64,000 nucleotides of DNA from Edolisoma coerulescens. Lineage: Eukaryota > Chordata > Aves > Passeriformes > Campephagidae. Position numbers and translations under genes: made by a program. The notes beneath the pieces are model-generated. The model was not told the DNA's origin. It made no database searches and saw only the letters and a list, made by a program, of their open reading frames with translations. Positions 51,865 through 64,000 of the stretch are shown in pieces (positions within the stretch are counted from its first letter, which is position 1; every line of letters begins with the position of its first letter). The DNA is taken from assembly GCA_013397115.1 (NCBI GenBank), contig VWZW01006255.1, positions 690,899-754,898 on the forward strand, given 5' to 3'.

Positions 51865-54800
51865 AAATTACACTAGGGAAAAAAAAAGAACCAGAATAAA
51901 TGTCTAGAGGGTGTTCAGAAGCTTGGCAATAGTGCAAGTTAAATGCAGGGAATAGAATCTCAGTTTCTGGCCTATATGTGTCACTCAGCAATGATGATCA
52001 CCTGACCTAGCAATCTCCAAGACTCCCAAGGAAATGCAATCTGATAGATTCATCCCCTGAGTGATGTGTCAGTCATGAGATGATCAGAGTGGCAGGAATT
52101 AATCTTGAAATGTATCTGGAAAGGACTAATGGTTAGATTAATAGTCTCAGAGAATGTGGTTAATGATACAAGTAACAGGTGAATTCCCAGCTGTTGCCCT
52201 AAGGCATGTCTGAATTAGAAAGGTTCTTGTTTTCTTCTTGCTATTCCATCTCCTAAGTACAGTAGATACAATGCTGCTCATCTTGAAACCATAGAATCTT
52301 CTTGTGTTCTGATGCAGTTGGGAAATGGCAGGAGTGCTGACAGGCTGGGTTTTTTCTGGTATTAATTTTTCTACCATACATTACTGCTGTCACTAAAATT
52401 CAAGTAATGCAGGACTTGAAAAGCTTAATTGACAGTTGCTAATTTGGGTTTGAGCCTCAGAAACCAGCACAAAAAGATACATTTTGTTTTCTGGTTCTTG
52501 AAATTTACAGCAATTAAGTAGTTATCTGTTTATAGCATTACCACTTAATTTGTTTTTACATACCTGTTCGTCTACTTCCTTCTTTCACAGTTTTCAGTGT
52601 TAATTTTTAACTTGTTTCACCCTATTTCTTCACCTGCTCATTTTTACCTTTGTTGCAGTGCTCATTTTTTATCAACTTTTGTCCTTCAACTTCAGCAACC
52701 ATAATCAGATGAAGTAGAATGTACTGTAAAATACGGATTTCTACTTGCTTTTTTGCTCATTGGAAAAGAAAAACTGCAGAAGGCAACTATTGGGATGTCT
52801 GTCAAGCTGGTGCCTGGTTTCAGCAGCAGCCAGAGCAGAGGGTTAGGGAAGAGTATAAACCCAGGCCAAGGAGCTGTGATACTTCCTGTGAGGGCTTTCA
52901 GAGATTTCTGCCTGTTCCAGTAGAGGGATTCCAAGAGCTGGAGATGACTTGTGTGTTTAATAATGCTGAGTCCATGAGTTTTCATGAGCTTGGCCAGCAT
53001 TCTTTTAGTAGGGATTTTAGCAAGGTTTCATCAGTCAAAGAGCAGCTTCTGCTTGTTTGTAGCCTAATGAGGGGGAGGAGAGTTGGGGTTTTGGGACCTG
53101 TTCTTCTGCACTTAGTTCAAAGTTTTTTTAAATGCAAGAAGACAGTGTTGGAAAGAGAATTCAGGGTATTTTTTAAAGAAATAGCCTTTCCTTGGATGGA
53201 AGAGTCAGATTTGTCTTTTCTGTTCTGTTGTTGACTCTAGTTTATTTTCGTTAATTACTCTGTAGAGGCCGACAGGGACTAGGCCAGGTTAGAGCAGTCG
53301 GGGCAAGGAGCAGCTTGGACACTGGCCTGAATTGAAACTTTGGAACCTCACTTGTCAAAGTCAGCCTGAAACTCAGAGCTTCACTCATGGCCTCACCAGT
53401 GTTATGACAGTGTGGCTAAAGGCTGGTATCTTCTTGTTCTGAGGAGAGAAGAAAGTAAGTGCTTTTTCAGTAATTGTGGTAGGGAGGTAAATAAATGCAG
53501 GCCATAACCTCACTTCTTTTTTTCCTTTAAACTGTTTAAAGATTTAATTGATGTCTCTTGGCTTCTCAGTGTTTAAGGACCTGAAACATTAGTAAAAAAG
53601 TGTTGTGTAGTGTTGTTGGTGTTAGAGATTCTAAAAAGGAAACTGCAGAATTTTCCTTAAATAGCTGGGACTCTTGAGGGTCTGATGAATCCTGTTTTGC
53701 TTTTCCTGAATCATAAATTCAGAAGTCAAAACCTTTGTCTTAGTCCTTTCTATGGACTTTTTTTTGTCATGAGGAATTTGAAATTTCAAACGTATTATAG
53801 ATCAGGCACTTAAATTATCTTAACTAAATGGAAATAGGCAGAAATGATTGCCTAAGCTAGTATCCTGTCACAATTAGACCAAAACTTAATGGAAGTGAAG
53901 TCATAACTCAAGAAAAGCTTACATTGTTTCATATATTTTATAATAGTCTGAGAAACTTAAGCTGCTACTTGTAATATTTATTGTTACCCATTTTTTTTCA
54001 GGTCAGTATAGTTAATATTCCTTTTATCCGGAATAAATAAGGCAAGGAAGTGCCACACAAAATGGATGTTTTGGTCAGTTTGATATCAGCACAAAATGCT
54101 CAGTTTGTCATCCCAGCTTGCAGGGTCTCCCTGGTGTAAGAGTGAATGAAATCAGCTGAGGTACCGAGCTGGTAGTTGTGGGTAGCAGTATAAAGCCATC
54201 AGGACTGTAGTGAAAGTAGCAGAATATGTTTTTGAAGAATTCAGCATGTGTCAAGATAAAATGTTACTGCCACTGATATGTACGAAGCCTTTTGTAAATG
54301 AAGGAGGGACTTCAGTATAAAGCCAGTTTAAGTGTAAATCAAGTAATTAATTCTCTTTTTTCCCTGACATTTATGTCCTGAAAGCTAATGGATTTTAATT
54401 AATGGATTGTTATAGATGACTTTCCTGGTGGGGTTTTTCTGTTTGCTGTTCATTAATGTGAGGTAAATGATGTTCTGCTCATGTTTAGTGTTCTAGGGCA
54501 AATTTATTTATTTTATAAAAATATTTTTAGAGAGATAATAGATTGTTCATAGATTAATACAGCTGTCAATCAAATAATAAATACTTAAAATGGGAAACTG
54601 TAGCTCTGATTCACTGACTTACTTCAGATCACTTCATTACTCCTTTTTTTAAGATTGTCCCTTAAGTACTTCGAGGGCAGTGGGGTGCTATAAGTAAGTG
54701 AATCTGAATGTTATCCTAATTGTACTTTAGATGAGATGAGGTTCACATGCAAAGTTTTCATGTGTTATGAATAACAGTTCTTGTAGATTTACTCAATTAA

Positions 54801-57800
54801 AAAAAATCCTCACAAAACTTTTGGAGAAGAGTAGTGAGATAGTTTTGACAATTAATTGACATGTTTCTAGTGTTGAGCAAGGTCACTTTTCAGTATCAGA
54901 GCTAGATAGGTATAGGACTTCTTTGATATTTAAATGAATTATAAATAACAGAATGGGCATTCTGTCTAGGTTTACTTATTTCCTGAATAATTTAAAAATG
55001 ATTGTAAATTATGTGTTCTGAGAAACATGTAAACAGTACCCAACCATTAATGTTGTATTTTGATTTAATAATGTTCTTAGGACTGAACAGTTTATCACAT
55101 GTCAGTTTCCTAGCACAGCATACCCTTTCTACTGTGAATATCAAAAACTAAAATATTGACACCCAAGAGCTGCCATTATTTTTCTATAATAAAGGCTTAG
55201 AATATGTTTTTTCTTTGTCTGGGCTCTTTCTGATGCTAAAACCCTGCTTGGGCTTCTTTGTGGATACATTAGCATTATAATGAAAGCTGTTATTCTTAAG
55301 GCTGATGTTATTTAAAAGGAGCTTTCTAGGCCTTGCTTTAAGTTGCAAATTAAATGCATTAAATTCATTCTCAATAGCACTTATGAACTTAATGAGGAGC
55401 CTTGTAATTCTGTTTTGAGCTTAGAGTGTTGAGTTGCTTGGTGAATACTGATGACTAACCTGTGGCAAAGGGTTCAGTGCTGGACATTTGCTTAGTATTT
55501 GAAAAACAAAAGCCACAAATTAATTTAATTAAAACTAATACTAACTTTGTGTACATTTCTTACATTATGGATCTGGAATATGACTGAGATTAAACTCAGT
55601 CCCTGAGAGATGCGACAGGACAAATTAATTTGATTGAAGTCTTTCTGAATACCTCACATAAGAAGTGGACAGTAAGGCAAGTCTTCAAGAGTCCAATTTT
55701 AGATCTTAACAGAGAGAGAACAGGTTGGTTGCTGAAACTTTTGCTCTATTGAGACCGTTGTTTGTATTTGCATGAGATTCTCAGCACCTGAAAATTTTGC
55801 TCATCGAACAACCGTAGGATCCTGCGTGGTAACATTGGTGATAGTTTTGTAGGTCCAGGTTCCCCATTTCTCCCTTGTGGATGTTTATTTATCTCATACA
55901 TAAAACTCTAGCTTTGCTACAGTCTGCTTCAGCAAGTAAGAGTCTGTCACTGCCTTCACTGCTCTACTTTGGCTTGGGTAACCGTGGTGCAAATTGTTCC
56001 TCACTAGGCTATTTTTGTAGATAAAGATTGCAATAAAGAATTGAAGCAGTAAATAAATTGCGTTATTGTCTTCAAATCAGTTCAGGTCATCCTCAACATC
56101 TGTGATTTTACTGATATTCTGCTGTCTTTGTTTTCCCCCTTCAAAGCTATTTATTTATATTTTAAGTTCAGAGTTTTAAGTTCATTTGAGTTCATTGTAA
56201 AATGCTGTGGGGTTTGAGAAGGAAACTAGGTTAGGGAATCAATTTGTTGACTGAGTTAAAAAAAAAAACCGAACCAACACAAAATCAAGCAACCAGATAA
56301 CTCCTACAGTTTAGAATATCTAGCATGCTAATGGTGTGTCTTTAAAATAGAGTGCTCACAAGGATAAGATTTTCAAGAGCCGTGATTCACTCTGAAAAAG
56401 GTGAGATCTGAAGTAAAGTCACAGGCATTTAGACTAGTCCTTTTAATCCACAGGGTCCTGGTGGGTATGTCTTTTCCTTTCTGGGATCCAGAAAAGCTTT
56501 TGTGTCTTTGTTACAGTACTTACCTGAACTGATGTTACAGCTCCAAGATGAACTTGCCTGCCCTCAAAATCTCATTGTTAAACCATTGTGTACTAACTCA
56601 TCCCTCTTCATGTAGGCAGACCCTGACAGGCTTCAAACTCAGCTTCTTTGTTGCTGTGCTTTCTGTCCAAACTCTCTTTGGAGAGACCAGGATATCATCC
56701 AGGTGGAGATCTAAGGGTTTTTATTCCTTCGTCCTTGGGGCACCATGGTAATCATTCTTTGCTCTCTCATGGCATGGTACAAGAGGAGCCCTCGAAAGGG
56801 GTAGGAGAGTCAGAAACACAAATCAGAAACCCACAGTTATCTTTGCATCAGTGCAGAATGTTAGGAAGGCTTAATTGTAACCACTCATGGGTTAAGGCCA
56901 TCCTGATTAAGCTTATAATTTACCCTGGTCAGGTAATAGCGAGTTGTTCTTGTATTGATGGTATTGTTTTGTTTGGCAGTTCTGCTTCCCGTTCTGTGTA
57001 TTCAGCATATTTTGCTCTCTAGACTGGCTTATCAGCAATGACAGGACTCCTGAGACTGCCTGGCCTGAGTTAGGGCTTGTGTCTGTGCAGTTCTCAAAAT
57101 TCAGATACATACAGCATATTAACCTGATTGTGTTACATGCTGGTTTGATGTGTGAATGTTTTTTGGAATTTCAAGACAATACTTGACTTGAAACATGATT
57201 GCTTATGTTCAGATAGTGCTATATGGTTTTAGCTCTTGTGAAACTTGGTAATTTTTGATTTGATTTCTTTGAAACTCGGGGCTGTAGCAAAGTACTTGTG
57301 TTGTATTTTGTTTTCAGATGCTCTTGAAGCTACATTTTGTTTAAAGTAGTGCAGAAAAATACTCAGGAAAAATATGCATGTCTTCAGATTTATGGCTTAG
57401 CAACACAAGTCACTGACATCATGGTGCTAAGGACCTGCCAAGGTCACAGGCTGGCCCCGACTTAAGGATGAATAGGACAGAGATGGTGCATGAGTTTAGT
57501 GCTAGCTGTGTGCTCAGAGTTAGATCCTCTGGGCAGCATACATGGATAGCATGGATTGGGAATGAGGATGAGTGGCAGTTGTGCTTTATTCTTATCACTG
57601 TCAGACTCCACAGAACAGCCTATAAATCCCCGAAGGTATTTTTAGATGAGTATTGACTTTTGTGATTTTGAGGAAGATGGATGCAAAGTTCTTAAAATAG
57701 CACACTCACTAGTGACATGTCCTGTAGCATTCTAGGATGTAGTTCAGAGAAAAGATAGAAAACTACACTGCCAGACCTTAAACTACTTATCTCTAGAAAG

Positions 57801-60800
57801 ATTCTATGCCTTTTAAATTCAGCTTTGTCAGTGGGTATTGGATCAGAATTGTTTCTTACCACTTTTAAAGTTTTGTGCATTTTGGAAGATATTTGATTTC
57901 CTACTTTCAAGAAGAGATGGTGAATATGGACTTGTTTTTGTCAGTCAAGTCATATTAACAGAAGTTGCTGATTTTGTAGTATCTGCTTGAAGGCAATGGG
58001 AAAGGTGAAGTACAAGATTATTTTTGGAGTATTCTTCCAGCTATTAGAATTGCTTTTTGAAGTCATGAAAGTTGGTCATCAAAGCTTTTAAAAAGACCTT
58101 TGCAGCAGACATTGCTGGTTAAATATTAGTACTGTTTTCCCTTTTTATGAGTATTGTTGTTACTCAGCTATTGAGTGGGTGGTAGAGAATGTGGAAAGAA
58201 AATGTTTCTTGAAGAGAACCTACTTATGGAAGATTACTGCTACTTTAACAGATTGCTGCAAAGTGTGCACTGTATATTTGATGCAGTAATTTAAAAGAAT
58301 AAAATATTGATGAATCAGCTTTTTGTTAGCAACAAATTGTTCAGAGTTGGTATTTAATATGAAAGCACAACTTGATGCTGAACCCCCTCTGGTTATGAAA
58401 AATCACTTAGCACTTGATATTGGAGTAGAGCAGCTCATGCTAGTAATTAAAGCAATCTGCAGAGAGCACTTGCTTTCTGCAGTCAAAAGATGATCTGCCA
58501 GACCTGTGCAGCTTCAGTTACACAACTGCATTTTCTAGCTTTGGGTTGTGCATATGTCCCACTGCTTTGCCAGTTTTCTTTATTCTACCAGTGTGACTCC
58601 AAGCAGGCTCTGCCTTACCTCACATGTGAATATAATTGGCCAGACTGATCCCCATGCCTCTCAAATACCTGATTAATCTCTTTTAATAACATTCTTCTTG
58701 TTTTCTCTTTCTTTCCTTGTGGGTTTTTGTAATGTTTTCATTTTGTTTGCACCATGATTGTTCTATATAAGCATTACGATGCTTTGATTATGCTGTAGTC
58801 ACTTTCTATACTTGCATAACATGAAATTTCAATGCAGCCTGAGTTTTTTCACTGGAGATTGTCATGGCACACTATGCAGCCCTGCATGGGTTAGGTATTT
58901 TGCCTGTGCCTCTTGTTCCTTGACTGTGCTTTGGTGCTTGCACTGTTGCTTTTGGAACTACAATTGCCTTCAAGATTTTGGTTTTTTTAATTATTGATAC
59001 CTTATTGATACCACCTCAGGGACCAAAGGCGTGATGACTTGCAGAAAAAAAATCACACTGTTAGCAGTTTTCTGCTGCATCCTGTTCATTCTTTTGCCAC
59101 TGAAGTCAAAATGTCTGAAAGCACACTGGAGATATGTGAATTCCTTTGTCTCATCTCTTGCATTGTGTCTTCTCCTTTCCTGTTTGGAGGAGAATATAGG
59201 AAGCCAGACAGCTGAGTTTCCAAGAATATAGTATTCAGCATCTCTTCCCCTTGCCCTAGTTTTCTTACTTAGCACTCTTAAAAGCTAATTTATTTTTGTT
59301 TTAATCAACACACTACTTGGTCTATGTGTTTTCAACAAAGTTGATGCCTCCAGGAATAAAATGTTCCTTTTGAATCTGGAACATCATGTATTTTGGGATT
59401 TATTATGTACGCAAGAGAAAAGCCTTATACCCCAAACCCCTTTGCTGCTTCTTTTCTGCATTTTAGTAATTAGACAATGTCATGCCGGGTACTGATATGC
59501 AAGTAAAATGGGTGGTATAAATGCATCCTGCTAAAAACCTCAAGCAATCCTGAATGGCTCTGGAAAAGAAACGTTTGTGGTCTACAAAAGCTGCCATTCA
59601 GCACAGTTGCCAAAGAGGATACGGGAGCTTCAACACAAGACAGCCTCCATCCAAGTAATCCCTGCAGGCTGGAGAACGTGCCTCAGAGCTGCTCAGTATT
59701 AATGCATCTGTGGGCATTTCTCAAAGGAGAAAAAGTTATGATGTGCTGGTTTTGAACTATTTACCTTCATGCACATTCACAACGTGCTTATCTTCATCTC
59801 TGCCTTTGCCCATCAGTATTAAAATCCAGAGGTTCTTGGGCTCTCTGGAACAGAAGAACCTGGGTGCACCTGCCCACGTGTATTAGTGGGACCTTGTCCT
59901 CCAGCTCCTGAATGCTTCACAGGTCAAAGATATTCCTGCCCTCACAAGTCTGAGAATGTTGATATGGCCAACACATTTCTGCTTTCCTGTCACTGCCAGA
60001 AACATTTCTGTCTCTGCATTATGAATATTGCATTAATGATATGTTCTGCAGCTCTTGATTACATCCATTCTGGGTAGAATATGAGACATGGCAGCTCTTG
60101 GTGATTAGAGGAGCATCTGTCAGTACCTATTTATCTCTTTATATTCATGCTATAAATAACTGGAAATGTTTGTACTTAGGTCTGTATGTCTATTCCTTTA
60201 TTCTGCATATAAAAGTTCTGCTGACTCATAATTTAAGTATTCATGTTTGCTGTAGGAAGGTGTAATGTGAGATGGAGAATAACCATGTTTTAATGCTGTG
60301 AACTGATGAAATCTCTCCATGTTATTTAAATACAGTACAGCTGACCTAATCAAGTTGTGTTTCCTATGGGCTGGTGTCCTTCATTCTCATCATACCCAGC
60401 ACCAGATATTCAGATCCACAGCATATTCCTAGAACGGACCCACTGGGCAAGAGGCAGATGGTGCACGCTGTGCAAATGCTGGTTGTGTGTCCCTGCTGAG
60501 AAGACTCTCTGGCCACTGATGTGAGCCCAATTCTTTCCTCTGTAAGGCTGGGAATATAGGTGTCTGTTTTTAGCTGTCAATTTTCATATAGATGCTGGAA
60601 AATGACCTTTGACCCTTGCCTTTTTTTAGAATTTGAAATAGGCTGGTAAAGATAAATATTTAACAATGTGATTAAATCAAGCTCGTTCCTCTTTTTGTAT
60701 TTTTTGGGAGGAATGGGGGAGGGACTCATTTTGGAGGTTTTTTTGTTTTGGATATTAGAATAAAAATGTAGTATAGAGGTCATGCATCCTTGGCATTAAA

Positions 60801-61464
60801 AATTGAATGAATAATAAAAAACTCATGTTCATTTAAATGTCCTAAATTTTAAAAAAATATTTTATTTTGAACAGTGTGTGCCTTAAAGTTGTGGTTTCAT
60901 GGTGCTGCTGTATTTCATGGGAATGCAACTCCTAAAATTATTAATACAAAGTAATTCTTCTTATTATTATTGTATTAACAAATTTATTTTCTTTGAAATT
61001 TTAATGTTGAAATCTTGTACAATGTATCTGCCTATTCACAATTCATATACTTTCCATCGTAAATTTCTTGTAAATTCATTAATTTTCTGCCCTTGTGAAG
61101 CATTCAGAAAAGCAGAAGAATTAAAAAAATTTCTAGATGTACATCTTGGAGAAGTTTTGAGGTGGTAAAATGGAGAAAGATAGTCAGAGCTTATGGGAGA
61201 AATAACCTTTTGTAGCTTCTTTATAATAGTCAGATGACTTTTGCCCTCTATTCAATAATTTGTGCATTGCATTGATTATTTTTGCCCAGCAAATTGACTG
61301 TTGTGTGGTGGTTCAATGGTGCTCTTTAAATAGAGCGAGAGAGCACACAACATGCAGACCTAGCTAATGCAGAGCATGTAGGGTTTCTTGCTATGACCAT
61401 AATCTAGAAAACATATTTTTAACTTCCTCAGGAAGAAATACACTCATTTATTTTCCCTCCATAG

Positions 61465-61538
61465 TTTTGTTGGGTGTTTTTTGTTGGGTTTGGTGGGGTT
61501 TTCTTTTGTTTGGGGTGGTTTTTGGGGTTCTTTTTTGC
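61465..61538 (+). repeat. G/T-only low-complexity tract upstream of the 61.6-kb exon
   Basis: Nearly all G and T with several runs of three or four G separated by T loops (tggtggggtttt, gtttggggtgg, tttttggggttc). It gives the Gly/Phe-rich nonsense start of the open frame and is not expected to be protein code. It could form a G-quadruplex with long loops, or serve as a pyrimidine/purine-asymmetric promoter element; both are inference. Confidence 0.6.
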
Positions 61539-61566
61539 TAAAAGGACTGTTATTGTTGCTACTTTG

Positions 61567-61869
61567 ATGACTACTCATGGTGGTGAGATGGGAACACTCA
61601 AGCTCTCTGATTTACCGAGGAGCCCAAGAATGGAAATACGTCAAAATCCTCACATGCAGCCAAAGCAGCTGCTCCGGCACCCGCAGTGGGCACCGAGCAC
61701 TCGGGCACCTTTCAGTTCCTCCACGCTGCCAGCCTCTGCCAAACACAGAGGGAAATTTGTGAACCTACGTGACAGTGTAAAAAAGAGCCCTACAAAAAGC
61801 ACAGCAAAAGTAAAAGCTGCTAGTGGTTGGGTGTCTGATGGCTCGTGCTCTAACTGCTCTTTAGGAAAG
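61567..61869 (+). CDS. DLG1: Candidate DLG1 alternative N-terminal exon resembling a DLG2 brain leader
   Basis: A 101-codon frame from the ATG at 61567 to a gtaggt donor in phase 0. Better start contexts are at 61588 (GAG ATG G, 94 codons) and 61629 (AGA ATG G, 80 codons), so the true start is uncertain. The product is basic and Ser/Pro-rich. Near the end, DSVKKSPTKSTAKVKA is followed by a small Cys cluster (SCSNC). From memory this parallels the DLG2 brain-isoform leader, where DSVRKSPHK is followed by TSTKGKG and a CTC cluster before the exon junction. The SSSTLPAS stretch also parallels SSQTMPSS there. That ordering, plus strand and phase, suggests a homologous alternative DLG1 first exon. 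CpG use is higher than in the flanking intron. The alternative is a chance open frame. Confidence 0.6.
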
Positions 61870-64000
61870 GTAGGTGTTGCACTGCGTGTTTGGAGATGAG
61901 CATTTTTGATGCAAACTGTAGAAAGTACGTTGCATTTTTTTTCTTTCTGTAGTTTTATCTCTGGTGTTTCTAATGACTTCCTTACTTAATTTTCTTTTGT
62001 ATTTTATTGCTAGAAGTCAAAGTAGCAGTACTTGAAATCAGATTAGCAAAGGAATACTTGCTCTCATGTTTTACAGTGAAGGTTGCAGCACTGTATACAA
62101 TATGGGGGTTTACAGTAATTTCTTGAAAGTGAGGAAAGTTTGGTTTGATTGATTTTTGTTCTCCAAAGTGTATCTTTTCGTAGTTTACTAGGAACAGTGT
62201 TATAGAATTTGCTGGCTTAGTTGGTCTCCTTGAGGATGTGTATGGTGCTCTGATTTACCCACAGATTAGCTGGTATTTCTTCACAGATGGACTTAATGTG
62301 TGTGGGTTAAACATGAGAAAATGGATGTGTTCTTACTTTTCACAACATCTGGACGTAGTGTTAGATTTGGAGGCAGTCAGTTGATCACTTAAAGGCATTG
62401 TTAGCTTTTGTAAACATACCACTTAAATGATTTTTTTTTAATATAAATTTTAAAGTCCATCTTTATTTAAAGATTTACCACTTTGATAAATATCAAGTAA
62501 TTTTTTTTTATACTGTTGTAACAGAATGACTTTTCATTGTAGTTTTAGCACATTTATTTAGGCTGGCAGATCTGTTCAAGTGAGTTATAGTTCAAGTCAT
62601 GCATTCCTACATATAATAGCATATCATAATTGTGTGCTGCAGTTCATATGTATTCAAAAGAAGGTTTTTAATTGACCTGCCACTTTCCTTCTATTTTATA
62701 TTGGTTTGTGTCTGTTTAAACCAGGATCATTAAATGCTTTAGTCAGACATCTTTATTGAAAGTTATTTTGAGAATAAGCTTTTATTTGTCAGAATACTTC
62801 AGTGTATGTTTGGAGAATTCCTAAAAATTACAAATGTTTCTTGATAATTCCTGGAAAGCAGAGCATTGAGATGATACTCTGGGAGCTTTTTCAGGTGCTG
62901 TCACAGGTACCTGTATCGTATAATCACTTGCAGACTGGTTGTGTATCTCAATAAAATAAAATCATTGTTCTTCTGTTATAAGGAAGTTCTAGGTCTTCTT
63001 TATCTAATGACTGAAAATCTTTTAATTTCTTGCATTGTCCTTCCTTCTGATAGCCACAGTACCTGCATCAGTTCAATGTATTCTATGAAACGTTCAGGCG
63101 AAGAGAGTCTTGCCTTCATTTGGATTTGCACTTTGAAAGTGCTTGCCAGTGTTGTTGCCTCTTTCCTCATCCACATGGTAGTGGAGGATGCTCTACAGGA
63201 GCACTGTATGCTTGGAGGAGCAGGGAGCTTTTAAGGTTCAGTGGATCCTAAACCCACAGCACAAAGGGAAAATACAATGACAGCATGAATAACTTATGAG
63301 GCTGGTCCCTGGAAGAATTAAAGGACTATTAACAAAGTCAGTTTTAAAATAATGAGGGTAAAATCTGAAACTGGTTGGGAGGATTTTTGAAGCACTGGGC
63401 GGCGAGAAACCCATAGAGAGGAGAGAGTTAGGAATTGGGGAAAGAAAGGAAGCAGGAAAATAAAGCTGACATTTGGTGCAAAGAGAGGGGTGCAGGTTGT
63501 TTAGCCCATAAGGAAATCCGTTGCAACAATGGTAATTTTTTTTGCCTGGTTGAAGGTTAAGGTCAGTAAACGGTCAAGAAAATGGTCAGTATCTCAGAAC
63601 AACTTCAATTTGGTTTTAAGTTTCTCTTATTGCAGGAGTGTTGCTGTGAAGCTAATGCTTATCTTTTCAGCCTTAGTGTTGTGTTGTATTTTGGTTTGTA
63701 GTATGTGTTTACCTGAAATTTTGGTTAATAGGACTTTTAGTGTGTACCTACATGGAAAGCCACTTACTTTGGAACAAGGTGGGCTTAACGGGGTGGCTTA
63801 TTTTTTTGCATGTCTAGGGCTGAGTGATTGCTTGAGCTGTTTACTTTGATCTGTCGTCTAAAGGCTGTGCTGTTCTTAAAGTAGCCACATGTTTTTTGCA
63901 CTGAGCATTTCCTGCATCCTTTGCAAAAGGCATATTAATATTTTTCTAGACCAATTTAGATTCTCCCCTACCTTCCTCTTGTAAACACTTGAAATGTGCT
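61870..64000 (+). other. DLG1: Presumed DLG1 intron leading to the PDZ1 exons outside the window
   Basis: Begins at the gtaggt donor and runs off the window. No PDZ-coding exon is visible. The open frames at 62941-63234 and 63529-63849 lack familiar sequence and good splice context. Nothing else was recognised. Confidence 0.55.

Larger units (their letters stand above)
46374..61566 (+). other. DLG1: Long intronic stretch with ancient LINE relics and no recognised gene
   Basis: About 15 kb. It contains a tandem motif at 47.88-47.93 kb and an ancient LINE at 51.0-51.77 kb. The longest open frame of the window (171 codons, 52719-53234) lies here but shows no familiar domain or splice context. 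A short acceptor-like site with an open frame near 48.1 kb was examined and not accepted. From 53.3 to 61.3 kb I see nothing beyond AT-rich intron. Confidence 0.55.

Noticed and set aside
52719..53234. Longest open frame in the window, 171 codons, + strand
   Set aside because: No familiar domain, no compatible acceptor or donor recognised, mixed composition typical of translated intron, and another open frame overlaps it on the other strand.
28862..64000. Search for the proline-rich alternatively spliced exon and PDZ1 exons of DLG1
   Set aside because: No matching coding sequence was seen. They are probably beyond the right edge, or the proline-rich exon is too diverged for me to spot by eye.

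Overview
The window looks like a bird nuclear genome: AT-rich, almost wholly intronic, with 3' fragments of CR1 LINEs in both orientations, one solo LTR of an avian endogenous-retrovirus type, and much older CR1/L3-like LINE relics. I see no bacterial-style genes, rRNA or tRNA genes, or CRISPR array. The long open frames other than those listed show no recognisable protein and behave as chance frames.

The coding content is best read as the 5' half of one gene, DLG1 (SAP97, a membrane-associated guanylate kinase scaffold), running on the + strand. The anchor is a 165-bp internal exon at 28697-28861 that encodes the linker between the N-terminal domain and PDZ1 and matches DLG1 better than DLG2 or DLG4. 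Around it lie exons that look like alternative N-termini. These are a double-cysteine (alpha-type) start at 21597-21659, an MNYIFGNN start at 41527-41751, a probable Cys-rich start at 46146-46373, and a probable start at about 61567-61869 whose end resembles a DLG2 brain N-terminus. Every one ends in phase 0 at a GT donor, so each could be spliced to the same downstream DLG1 exons. The L27 exons of the beta isoform are presumably upstream of the window. The first PDZ exons are presumably downstream, since no PDZ code is visible.

Layout. 1-21300 is intron with CR1 pieces (4.2 kb, 11.2 kb) and an LTR (15.1-15.65 kb). 21.3-21.66 kb holds TATA-like boxes and the double-Cys first exon. At 23.0-23.1 kb there is a small CpG-rich block with a 12-bp tandem repeat and one undetermined base. 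28.7 kb is the shared DLG1 exon, followed by a 0.7-kb CR1 at 29.65-30.33 kb. A CpG-containing segment with a CTCF-like motif lies at 32.6 kb and an ancient LINE at 35.4-35.85 kb. Alternative exons are at 41.5 and 46.1 kb, a repeated ROR/REV-ERB-like motif at 47.9 kb, another ancient LINE at 51.0-51.77 kb, and the last alternative exon at 61.6 kb.

Taken together, the region appears to be a switchboard of alternative first exons. It would set whether the scaffold carries an L27 domain, a palmitoylatable cysteine pair, or another N-terminus, in front of a constant PDZ-SH3-GK body encoded beyond the window. All homology statements rest on recognition from memory. No alignment, splice or promoter program was run.
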